In this document: positions 23,490 to 34,106 of the stretch, piece by piece | Position numbering within the stretch: position 1 is the first letter of the stretch | How the letters are laid out: the number at the start of each line of letters is the position of its first letter | NCBI GenBank assembly: GCA_964017045.1 | Contig: OZ024802.1 | Coordinates: forward strand, 7,982,413 to 8,046,412 | Source: Omphiscola glabra | Lineage: Eukaryota > Mollusca > Gastropoda > Lymnaeidae | Direction of reading: 5' to 3' | DNA length: 64,000 bases | Position numbers and translations under genes: made by a program | The notes under the pieces: model-generated | What the model was told of the DNA's origin: nothing | What the model saw: only the letters and a program-made list of their open reading frames with translations | Databases searched by the model: none

Positions 23490-26400
23490 TCTATATATAT
23501 AAAAATAAATGTATGTCTGTATGTCTGTATGTCTCATATGCGCTCCCACACCATTCATGCGATTGCAACAAAACTTTGGTGAGTTGTTTACCACCTACCT
23601 GGGCATTTAACTGCATCATTTAAAAAAATTTCAAATATTTTGTTTTCGGCCGTTGGCCCTTCATTCGTTTTTTTTCTTATACGAGCTTTGTAAAAAATAT
23701 ATCCGTCTGCTCTCCTACACCATTCGTCTGAATGCGCCAAATCTTTGGTAAAATGTTGCAAGCACGCCCACAAAGGTTTGGAAATATCTATAAACGTTTT
23801 AAAATATTCCGTTTTGAGCCAGGGCCCCATGTTCGTTTTTTCTTATATGAGCTATATAGATATAGTTTCAAACCGAATGCGCTCCTACACGATTCATGCG
23901 ATTGCAACAAAACATTGGAGAGTTTTATTTCATAAGCTCGAGCATTTTACTGGGTCATTATAACACTTTTAAAATATTTCGTTTTTGCCGTTGGCCCCAA
24001 AATCGTTTTTTTTTCTTATATGAGCTTTGTAAACAATATATTTCGACTGCGCTCCTACACCATTTATTCAAATACGCTAAAACTTTGACGACATGTTTCG
24101 AGCATGCCAACAAAGGTTTCTAAGTTATTACAACGGTTTAAAATATTTCGTTTTGAGCCAAGGACCCCATGTTCGTTTTTTCTTATAGGAGCTATATAAA
24201 TATAATTTCAAACCGTATGCGCTCCTACACCGTTCATGTGATTGCAACAAAACTTTTTGAAAGGTTGTCCATAAGGTCGCGCATGTTAATAAGTAATTAC
24301 AATACTTTTAAAATATTACGTTTTCAGCCGTTGGCCCCAAATTCCTTTTTTTTCTTATATGAGCTTTGTACAAAATAATTTCGATATGCGCTCCTATACC
24401 ATTCATCTGAATGCGATAAAACTTTATTATATTTTTTTCCCACGCCCGCAAAGCTTTTTTCAATTATTACAACCGTTTAAAATAATCTGTTTTGAGCCAG
24501 GGGCCCCATGTTCTATTTTTCCAATAAGAGCTATATAAATATAATTTCAAACCGTATGCGCTCCTACATCATTCATGCGATTGCAACAAAACTTTGTTGA
24601 AAGGTTATCCATAAGGTCGCGCATGTTAATGAGTAATTACAATACTTTTAAAATATTCCGTTTTCAGCCGTTGGTCCCAAATTCTTTTTTTTTCTTATAT
24701 GAGCTTTGTACAAAATAATTTCTGTATGCGCTCCTATACCATTTATCTGCATGCGATAAAACTTTAGTAAAATGTTTTCCCACGTCCGCAAAGCTTTTCA
24801 AATTATTACAACCGTTTAAAATATTCTGTTTTGAGCCAGGGGCCCTATGTTCTATTTTTCCTATATGAGCTATACAAATAAAATTTCAAACAGAGTTAAT
24901 GTGTGGAGTGATAGATTTTTAATCAAATACAAATAGCGACATTAAATTGTGTGTGTGACATAATAAGTAGGTTTCTGAATTAATTACAACACTTTTTGTC
25001 CGTTGGCCCAAATTCGTTATTTTTCTTATATGAGTTTTGTAAAAAAATAATATCCGTATGCGCTTCTATACCATTTATCTGAATGCGATACAACTTCAGT
25101 AATATGTTTCTCTTTTTTTAATTTTGTGATATAATAAGTAGGTTTCTGAAGTAATACAACAATTCTACAATATTCCGTTTGTGGCCGGGGGCCTTAATTC
25201 GTTTTCCACCCTTATATTATCTATATAATTATAGTATGCATTCCTATACCATTCATCCGATTGCGATAAAAACTTAGGTGAATTGATATGCGCGCTCCCG
25301 CAAATGTTTCTAAATTAGAACAACATTTTACAATATTTCGCATGGGCCGATGTCCTTAAATTCGTTTTGTTTTCTTTAACAAACTTTATCAAAATAATTT
25401 CAATCTGATCTATCAACTCAACCGCCCTTGAACAAATGCCAACAGACAGCAATTTGTAGCAAGAGCAGAGAAAACACGTTTTGCATGTTTAGTGTAGAGA
25501 GTATTTTTGTTGTTTTTATAAATAAGCTTGAATTTTGTGACGTATTTTAGAATCGGATATAGCTTTGTAAATGTGTTGTGATTTTGAATAGCAATGATGT
25601 AGTAATACATCTATTATATAAGAATGATCTATGCTGACCGTAACTCCAAAGAACCGATACGATTTCAATACGTTCCCATTTTTTAAAACAATCATAGTTA
25701 TCTTCTATTATTTTAAGGAACTCGAATCAATGGTAATGCGAAAAATATATTATATATTCGCTTTAATTTTAATAAAATTTTAAGTATTAATAATATAAAT
25801 TACAAATAAATTTGGAGTAACAACTAAGGAACTATTTTAAACATTTTATATGTGGTTGAAAGTTATGAAAATTAATAAAACAAATTATGATCAAAGAATT
25901 ACACTGTAATCACATTTATCGGGAAAACCAAAACATCTGTTGATTTTAGTGCATTTTTTAAGTACGTTCCAAATATTGAGTAATAAAAGTAAAACTAATT
26001 TGTTCTAAATAATAACGCAAATGACGTCAGAACTCAAAGTGTCTATTTATTCAATGCAAAAATTTATCTGATTTAATAACCGCGCCTAATAAAATTGATA
26101 ATGTATTTCCCCCTTCCTAAAAGTAAAATTAATAAATATAATAGATTGCTTTTTAAATTGCTACAATTTAAAAAATGAAATACAATTTTTGCTTTTTATT
26201 TTTAACGTTTAATAAGTTTTTACTTTTATTCTTTCCAAAAATATACATTTGTGAAATTTATAAATTAGTAAAAAAAAACAACAACCTAATCTTTAAATAT
26301 ACTTTTAATACGAAAATACCGTTTAATGCAATCAGTGCAGCGAAACTACATATCCAAATAGCATCCACTAATGCACTTATCACTCATTTAAATAAGAACA

Positions 26401-27452
26401 AAGCATTTGAAATGCAAAAAAATTGTTTTTGCGTAAGTAAGTGGATTACAATCACGTGGATGATTTTATTAATGTCTTTAAAACTCTGTTTGGGGGAGGG
26501 GGAAGGTGTAATTCAATAGTTTAATTTGCACATGGCGGCAAACTATACGTCTCAAAATGAATGTGACACATAATTTGCCTTCTTAGGGACATATATATGG
26601 GGGTTAGGAAATAGGGTGTGTACAATTTTATATCTTTAAATCCAATGATATTACTATTACTGTTGTGAAAAATAGATGCTATATTCTCATTTTACGAATT
26701 AATAAAATCAATGACGTTAACACAACGTAAGTACATTTACAAAAGTATATCAATGAATATCAAAACCCATTCATTTTACAAAGAATTACCAGTTTTGGAC
26801 CGGGGCCCTATAGTAGTTTTTCTTTCTAATATGAGCTATTTAAATATAATTTCCGTATGAGTTCCTATAATATTCATCTGAATGCTATAAACTTTCAGTG
26901 AGTTGTTGTGTGCAGGCCCGCATTAGGTTTCTAAAGCAGTGCAAATATTTTACAATATTCCGCTTTGGGCCGGGGGCCTTAAATTCTTTTTTTTTTCTTA
27001 TATGAGCTATGTAAATATAACGTCAAGCAGAGCTATTGCATAAGTGGGTGGAATTACATTAAATATAAACCTTAACATTTAATTTTGTATATGTGACTTA
27101 ATAAATAGGTTTCTGATTTAGTACACATATTTCAAAATATTACTTTTGGGGCCGGGGGCCCTAAATTTGTTTATATGTAATAAATGAGCGATATAAATAT
27201 AATTTCAAACATAGCTATTGCATGGGGGTATCAATCGCTATAAGTTTTGGGACTAAATTTGGAAAATCCATGCTTCCCACACGGACAGCTGCGTGTGGTC
27301 TGCTGACACTTCTTAAAACCTTCTAATTAATTCGAATACACACCAGACGGTTAAAAAAAGGTGTTTATTAGGAGAACTTACAAAAAAATTATTAAAACAC
27401 AGACACTTTATTTCGATGAGTGGCATTGCAACGCATGCCGGGTACTCGCTAG
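23490..27452 (+). mobile_element. Helitron (non-autonomous), 3.96 kb
   Basis: The 5' end TCTATATATATAAAAATAAA follows an A. The 3' end is CTAG before a T, preceded by a GGCAT-ATGCC stem-loop (27422-27440) and CGGGTACTCG. No target duplication is present, as known for Helitrons. The interior is dominated by 340-bp two-part repeats, plus an AT-rich core around 25620-26780. No Rep/helicase coding is visible, so it would need an autonomous partner. Confidence 0.85.
23515..25420 (+). repeat. ~340-bp higher-order repeat inside the Helitron
   Basis: Two diverged ~170-bp half-units alternate. One carries TATGCGCTCCTACACC, GATTGCAACAAAACTTT and CCGTTGGCCCC with GAGCTTTGTA. The other carries GAATGCGATAAAACTTT and GAGCCAGGGGCCC with GAGCTATATA. 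The half-unit landmark recurs near 23870, 24209 and 24546. A degraded block reappears at 26790-27240. Confidence 0.85.
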
Positions 27453-27519
27453 TATAAAATAATAAAGAGCCACGGATATGGTGTAGGACAGTCTTTATTA
27501 CTGTCTGCAGGACTATTGT

Positions 27520-27835
27520 TTAAAGGAGAACATTTAGGGTGTAGGACTGTCTGTAGGACTATTGTTTAAAGGAGAACATTTAGGGTGTAGGACTGTCTGT
27601 AGGACTATTGTTTAAAGGAGAACATTTAGGGTGTAGGACTGTCTGTAGGACTATTGTTTAAAGGAGAACATTTAGGGTGTAGGACTGTCTGTAGGACAAC
27701 AGGTGGGGTGTAGGACTGTCTGTAGGACTATTGTTTAAAGGAGAACAGGTAGGGTGTAGGACTGTCTGTAGGACTATTGTTTAAATGACAACAGGTGGGG
27801 TGTAGGACTGTCTGTTGGACAACATGTGGGGTGTA
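27520..27835 (+). repeat. Internal minisatellite of copy C
   Basis: About seven units of GTGTAGGACTGTCTGTAGGA followed by CTATTGTTTAAAGGAGAAC, some shortened. The homologous region has about five units in copy B and about one in copy A. Confidence 0.9.
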
Positions 27836-27912
27836 GGAATGTAGCTTATTTTCAAAAATACCCGGACACTTTGAAAAGAAAACTGCATCCGATTAAGCCC
27901 TACTCATTAATA

Positions 27913-27972
27913 GTATCATCTGTGGCGCCCTAACGGTCCAAGGACTAATGGAAATGATGATGATGATGAATT
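27913..27972 (+). mobile_element. LINE 3'-end relic with GATGAT tail
   Basis: Matches the end of the element at 56310-56505 (ATCTGTGGCGCC, ACGGTC, AAGGACTA) and ends in (GAT)n. Only the last ~60 bp remain. Confidence 0.7.
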
Positions 27973-28475
27973 AATGTTATATTTATGTGTTGGAGTGATA
28001 CAATTATTTTAAAACATTGAAATGCCCTAAAGGGCACTTCTATTTTTAAAATCGCAGTTCATATTTGAATGACACTAATTTAAACAAACACATCCAACGC
28101 CAAAGATGTCCGTCTGTTTTATTGATACTAAGGGTGATAATACACTAGGTCCGGATTTCACCGGATTCCAAGACTGACGAACAAGACTGGATCGGTATAA
28201 AAAACAAATGCAATAACAAAGTGAACACAGCTACATTTGCTCAGGCGTCATCGGTGAAAGTCGGTAACACGCGCCGGTCTTATTTGTTTTTTTCGTCAGA
28301 GCTGTCCGAAGCTAATTTTAAAAACAATTAAAATGGCGGCATGTAATTTTTTACAGATTGTTTGTACAAAAATGTCACCTTAAAATCTAGAATAGCCTTT
28401 CATTTGTGTATTATTCCTTTGGATCCATCATAAGTAATTTAAATATATACAAATTGTAGCATTTTATCAATTAAA

Positions 28476-28547
28476 ATGGTAGAAATTGATAAACTAAAAT
28501 CTCAAGTGGATGATCGCTCTCCACTATGGGACATAGCAACCATATAA
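28476..28547 (+). pseudogene. MADF-domain start, first (duplicated) copy
   Basis: Encodes MVEIDKLKSQVDDRSPLWDI, then a stop. The hydrophobic/LWD pattern is the opening of a MADF domain. The surrounding ~235 bp, including upstream GGATCCA and TACAAATT words, is repeated at 28711. Confidence 0.6.
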
Positions 28548-28710
28548 TTAGAGCGATGTTCGATGGAATGATCCGAAGCTAAATTTAAAAAAAACAACAA
28601 GCAAATGACGTCATTGCAGGTCTTCTTTGCATCAACCATGTGTAGGATTCATTCGGATCCAATAAAAGTAATTTAAGATAAATACAAATTATAGAACTGA
28701 ATAAAATAAA

Positions 28711-28893
28711 ATGGTAGAAATAGACAAGCTAATATCCCCAGTTCATGACCGCACGCCACTATGGGACATAACGAAAAATTACCACAATAAGGATATTGAT
28801 AGTAAACTTTAGCACAAAATAACAGAAGAGCTCAATACTACAAGTGAGTGGCGGGAGTGGGCATATGATTTTATTTTATTTCTATGTTTACGT
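28711..28893 (+). pseudogene. MADF-domain protein relic of the Harbinger element
   Basis: ATG at 28711 starts MVEIDKLISPVHDRTPLWDI, followed by NYHNKDIDSKL, a TAG at 28810, then in the same frame HKITEELN. This is the W...Y.N.D....W..I...L layout of MADF, a DNA-binding domain used by Harbinger accessory proteins. The in-frame stop and lack of downstream reading make it non-functional. Confidence 0.7.
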
Positions 28894-29789
28894 TAGTTCG
28901 ATCGATATGGATGAAGGCTGCAACTATCGGTACCCGGGTACCAGAAGTGAGAGTTTGGGATTAAAAAACTATTAAAAATATTATTGTTGGGTTTGTAAGA
29001 CCAAATGAGGTATGAAATGAAAGATAATTGAATGTACTATACGCTTGTAAACTTAATTCTTCATTTTAACTAAAATACACTACAACAAATGACATCTGAA
29101 TAGCACTGAGCCTAAGGGTACCCGGGTGCGAATGGCGGCGCTGCGTGTCTGGGTCAATGTTTATTTTTTATTGCAAGAAGATTAGGTAAATAAAACCAAA
29201 TTGTTTTGAACAAACTTGATCATATAATAGCTAATTATAATTAGAAATAGCAATTAAGAAATGAAAAGTAGATATAACAAGTATGCATTTATTTTGAAGT
29301 TTGCATATCCTGTTACTGTTAGACCTGCAAAACAGTAACATTGGAAAATAAGTTCAAAGTTCAATGAAATGTCAATCACTTGAATTTAGGATATATTTTT
29401 GTTACACAATAATGAATCAAATATAATTTTAACATAATATATACAGTTATTAAATATAGTTCCATGTAGAATATTTATGCTTTTACCAAATTTCTAAATT
29501 ATATTTAATCTAAATTTTAAAAGAAAACTAAATTAAGGTGTTTATAAACAAATATTAAATTAGCATGGATAAAGCCATTGATTCTGTAGCACACGGTAAT
29601 GCTATCACTAAATTATTATGGAAAAAGATCAACGTGGATCAATTCATAAAATATATTTTACATTTTCATGGGACGTAATAGTCTATTTTATTGTACCAGT
29701 ACTGGATGTCAATTGCTCCTTAAACTTAAATGTTAAAATAATGTTTAAAGCAATCACGGATATTATATGCATCATTCCCTTCTCAATTA

Positions 29790-30150
29790 TATTCGTTGTG
29801 ATCTTCCCGTTGGTGATCTTGTAGCGTTACCAGCTGTTGTATTTGAAGCTAATAACATGTCCAACTGATCTTCAGAAATGACTAGTTTGTCAACATTTTT
29901 AGGATCAACTTGAATTCTGTTTTAAGAATCTCCATTGTGCAACATGTAAGCCCAATGCACACTCAACTGTTCTTCTGGCCCGACTATGTCTGTATTTGTA
30001 AACTTCAATTTCTCGTGATACACTATCACCACTGGTTGTGTATGGTCGCATCAGATGTTTCTTCAGAGGATAACCTTGGTCATCCAGAAAAACATATGGA
30101 AGATGTGTATTTATTGATCCCAGGTATCTGTCTTGGTTAAGGAAAGGGGA
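29790..30150 (-). pseudogene. HARBI1-type DDE transposase relic
   Basis: On the minus strand the frame includes VFLDDQGYPLKKHLMRPY and YKYRHSRARRTVECALG. These match the D-x-G/A-[YF]-P-L-K block and the SRARR..VE block with the last catalytic Glu of DDE_Tnp_4 transposases. The upstream catalytic region is missing, and a frameshift separates a C-terminal piece (VDPKNVDKLVIS). Confidence 0.8.
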
Positions 30151-30619
30151 AAGACCCCGTTCCTATGTGGTTGTATAGATTTGATTCAACGAAAATACCA
30201 CTGTCACTCTGCTGCACTATGCCCCACTGTCAACAATTAATAATTTAATTTATACTTTGCACCAACAAAGCATACCACTGTATGTAGGTAGTCAAAAGTT
30301 TAATGGTTCATTCTGAAAATAGTAATTTTAATAATGGATTCTTCATCAAATAAAACATATGTTCATCTGTTCCAGTTGTTTTAATACAACACGCTCATTA
30401 AAAATCTATGTTTAGTTTAATACTCGCCTGCGGAAAGACAGCAGGGTCAAGGCCGTTGTTATGATAAACAATGAACAATTTGGATGCGATCGGCTGCAAT
30501 GTATTCTCAATTTCTACAATGTCCGATGTACAGTTCTACCGAGCAACCGGTCTCGTCGTCAGTCTTAAAATCCGGTGAAATCCGGACCTAGTGTATGATC
30601 ACCCTTAAGAGATTGTGTT

Positions 30620-32250
30620 TGTTGTTCAAAGGTAGAACTTAGGTAGATAGAAATGTGTGTTATGTGGTGGAAAGGATAAATCCCAAACCTGGGGTTCTAA
30701 ATTACCATTTCAAACAAGTTAAGCACGCTGTCTTTAGGCACAACATTTATTTTACAAGTAATTTTTCTGTTGTGCAATCAGAAACTTTTCTTAGAATCGA
30801 GTTTAGAGCAATTCTGACGAAGCGTGTTTAGTTAGAAAAGAAAAAAAGAGCAAACAATAAATCAAACACACAAAAAACTAACACGCATCATAAACTAAAC
30901 ACACATATTTATCATATATTAAATATCATACCATATTTTTACGGTTTATAAACATTCCAATATTAGATTATGTTAATTCTTGAAGTCTAATGTAATCAAA
31001 ATCATTGCTGACTTGGCCTGAGAAAAAAGATCAAATGGATTCCATGTCAATATTTGATTATTTAAACACAACACCTAATGTCAAACAGCCTTCAAACTGA
31101 GTCAATATTTGCTTTCTATGAAACTTGCGTGCCAGTAGACGAGGCATTGTAGGTAGGCCAACAGGTACTAGCGGCCATTTTGTTGAATGCGTTGTCAGCC
31201 TGTATTATTTTGACGACGACTAATTGCGTCATTGTAAATATGATTGCTAAGCAAAATTTGTCTGGCAACGAACTGCACTAAGACTCTGTGGAGAGAATAG
31301 TACTGGTTGTTCGTAGACGAAAACATTTGGTCGAAATTGACAACCTTGGTCAGCTACCATGGTCATTCAAAGTCATACAATCGTTATGCTGTATTTTATC
31401 GGACAACCCATTGTTACAGTCTTTGCATCCACTCATATAACCTAGTTACAGAGAATCTTAGAACATACGATCAGTAAACTTCCCTTCAGCTACTCAATAC
31501 TCTTCTGACGCCATGTGGGTATTTGACCTTTGCCAGTCTCTGACTGTATACGAGAGTAGGGCTTTGGAAGAAATTATTTTCAACTTGAAGTAAACAGGGG
31601 CGGCGATGATTTGACCAAAGCAGGTGATAATAAATAGGTTCAATATTAGTATATTAAACCCTAAATCCCATGTAGTTATCAGCACCTTCTACACCCCCCA
31701 CACGAGTGACGTCATCTCGAAGTAGCACTGCAATGATGTTCAGAGATTCCCATGGGGTTACGCCATCATAAGTAACAATAGTTTGCTGGTCAAGATTCCG
31801 TCAGAAGAATCAAATCTCCCAATAGAATAATACAAATAATGAACTCAATTGCGAAACTTGATCAAATACCGCCCCGGGGAGATCTACCAAAATTGTGCCC
31901 TTCATCTCCCGTGGCCAATTTTCAGTATAATAGATTCAGTAAAGCATAGCTGCAGATAAGTATTATTATTTTTACTTGTTTTTTTTTTTTAGGGGGGGGG
32001 GGGCAAATCAAGTTCATTCTTTTAAATATGTGAACAAACAGGACCAATGCGGCTCAAAGACTCAAGTTTGCGAACAAACAAACCAAAAAAATGATTGTAG
32101 TCAATAAGAATAGGCATAATGACAATACGTTTCCCAGGTGTGGTAAACTCATCCTGCTCTGGTGAAAATCTATTTAAGATTTGGGGGGGGGGGGGGGAAG
32201 GGAGGGGGGACTCAGATTTGCCTTTGTCCATTTCGGCGTCGCACCTTTGG
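30620..32250. other. Intergenic, nothing assigned
   Basis: Unique AT-rich DNA with G-runs near 31993 and 32183. No exon or element ends seen. Confidence 0.5.
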
Positions 32251-32335
32251 ACGATGACACCCCTGTGACGATGTCACCCCCTGTGACGATGTCACCCCCC
32301 TGTTAGGGTGTCACCCCCTGTGAAGGTGTACTCTG
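32250..32335. repeat. ~21-bp minisatellite x4
   Basis: Units of CCCCTGTGACGATGTCACC, some altered to TTAGGGTGTCACC. Confidence 0.8.
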
Positions 32336-32827
32336 TACGATTAAACAGTTTGTGTCTTTCTAGGGCCGTATGTTGTGTACGCCTGTTCAAGAGTGATCAG
32401 ATGTGAAATGTCCAATCACGGCTCACTTATCAATTGACCTGTAACCATTTTCTAGTGGCACATTGGTCTTGTATTTTTTATACTATCTGTTAGTAGATAG
32501 TGACACTTTTTGTACTTAGGTAGCTGCTTGCACTTAGCTACGTAAGACCTTAATGCTAGCACTTCGCTGAGAAGATGCTGTCTTGAAAACTAGGACTTTT
32601 TTTAGCCAACGTATCATGTTTTGTGATTTGTAATGACACGTGTAGCGTAAGCTCATATTTTAGGTTATTTAAACTGTATAAGGTTGATGCGGCCTGATTT
32701 TGAGAATTTATTTTTGTCAGTGATCTCCCTTTAATATTGATATTGCCAGCACATCGAGAAAACCAAGCTAATTACAGTTTATGTCTTTATCTTTGAGTAA
32801 ATCTGAAGTTGTGATGCTTGATGTCAC

Positions 32828-33345
32828 TTGATGATGGGATCAAACGATTTGATGATTCTGGTCAATGAAATATCTCATTTGGAAATGGCGTATGCGGGCC
32901 GTCGAGGTTGCGCTCCTTATGCCCTCCCTGTCGCTCCCCCACACAAGCCAGGCGCCGGGTTTCCCCGACGCCGGACCGTGAGGGGGCATGCCAGAGACCT
33001 CCCCGGGCGTGGACCGCCCCCACCAGCAACCACTCCATCTGGCTTGCTAACCCTCCCACCCTGTCCGGGAACGTCCGGTGGACCGAAGACGCTGAGTTTA
33101 AAGCGTCCGCAGTTCACTCTCCCACTTAACCCGGGGAAGCATAGACTTGTCGACCGGAACCCCGGGAAGAGATTGTGGTCATTTGGAGATGAGATCAAAC
33201 GATTTGATGATTGTGGTCACTTGAAGATGAGATCAAACGATTGTGTTCGTGTACTCATTTAAAGATGAGATCGAACAATTTGATTATTGCGGTCATTTGA
33301 AGATGAGGCCAAACAATTTGATTATTAAGTTCATTAGGAGATGAG
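32828..33345. repeat. 37-bp minisatellite split by a GC-rich insert
   Basis: Units of GATCAAACGATTTGATGATT with TGGTCATTTGGAGATGA occur at 32835-32890 and 33172-33345. Between them is a ~285-bp GC-rich block. Confidence 0.8.
32890..33172. other. GC-rich insert of unknown origin
   Basis: Roughly 60% or more G+C in a region otherwise near one third. It stays open in several frames as a result, giving Pro/Gly/Arg-rich peptides. I see no inverted ends or poly(A)/microsatellite tail and do not recognise a coding domain. A retroelement fragment is one possibility. Confidence 0.6.
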
Positions 33346-33544
33346 ATAAAAATAGCTTTTAAAGAGAAAAACTAAAATTCCCGTAAGGTGAGGTAACGAA
33401 TTTTAATGTATTTTTTCCTCAAAACTAAGATCTGCAACGGACTTTTTCATATCAATGTTTCGAAATGAGGCCGATATGTTGGAACCTAATGTAAAACAAG
33501 TATAACAATGAATAATACAATTCGTTACGATAATGTTCAAATCT

Positions 33545-34005
33545 GAAATGCAGTTATTCAAATTAGTGAATGATGAGATCTGAAGTACAGCTGTACAAAT
33601 TAGTGAATGACCAGATCTGAAGTACAGCTGTACAAATTAGTGAATGATGAGATCTGAAGTACAGCTGTACAAATTAGTGAATGACCAGTACACCTGTCGA
33701 AATTAGAGAATGACCAGATCTGAATTACAGCTGTCAAAATGAGTGAATGACCAGATCTGAAGTATAGCTGTCAAAATGAGTGAATGACCAGATCTGAAGT
33801 ACAGCTGGGTGAATTAGCGAATGACCAGATCTGAAGTACAGCTGTCAAAATTAGTGAATGACCAGATCTGAAGTACAGCTGTCAAAATTAGTGAATGACC
33901 AGATCTGAAGTACAGCTGTTAAAATTAGTGAATGACCAGATCTGAAGTACAGCTGTACAAATAAGCGAATGACCAGATCTGAAGTACAGCTGTCAAAATA
34001 GTAAA
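33545..34005. repeat. 37-bp minisatellite, ~12 copies
   Basis: Unit GACCAGATCTGAAGTACAGC followed by TGTCAAAATTAGTGAAT. Confidence 0.95.
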
Positions 34006-34106
34006 AGATGGGTAAATGAATGATTGGAGCGAAACGGCACGTGCAGCAGAACTGTCCAGTTATGTTTGTTTCCGGCACATAGATTAACAAGGTGAGTCAA
34101 ATGAGT

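Larger units (their letters stand above)
23320..27903 (+). mobile_element. Helitron-like VNTR family, copy C (split by a Helitron)
   Basis: The left part, 23320-23489, starts TCTCTTATATTTATTTTTC after an A. The right part, 27453-27903, carries AAAGAGCCACGGATATGGTG, the expanded minisatellite and CCGATTAAGCCCTA. Copy A shows the uninterrupted sequence: its GGCGACGATTATATTAAATC matches the joined flanks GGCGACTGTTA and TATAAAATAAT. Confidence 0.7.
28132..30605. mobile_element. PIF/Harbinger-like DNA transposon, 2.47 kb, decayed
   Basis: Terminal inverted repeats of about 38 bp start GGGTGATAATACACTAGG and continue through GTCCGGATTTCACCGGATT. The right end is their inverse. Flanking TAA at 28129-28131 and 30606-30608 fits the 3-bp TWA target of the superfamily. 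Inside are relics of both typical genes: a MADF/Myb-like protein on the plus strand and a DDE (HARBI1-type) transposase on the minus strand. Both carry stops. Confidence 0.85.

Noticed and set aside
29618..29824. 68-codon plus-strand frame with membrane-like segments
   Set aside because: It overlaps the AT-rich opposite strand of the Harbinger transposase relic. The hydrophobicity comes from A/T-rich codons.
32828..33262. 144-codon Pro/Arg-rich open frame
   Set aside because: It starts in one minisatellite, crosses the GC-rich insert and ends in the same minisatellite. GC-rich DNA lacks stops in several frames.
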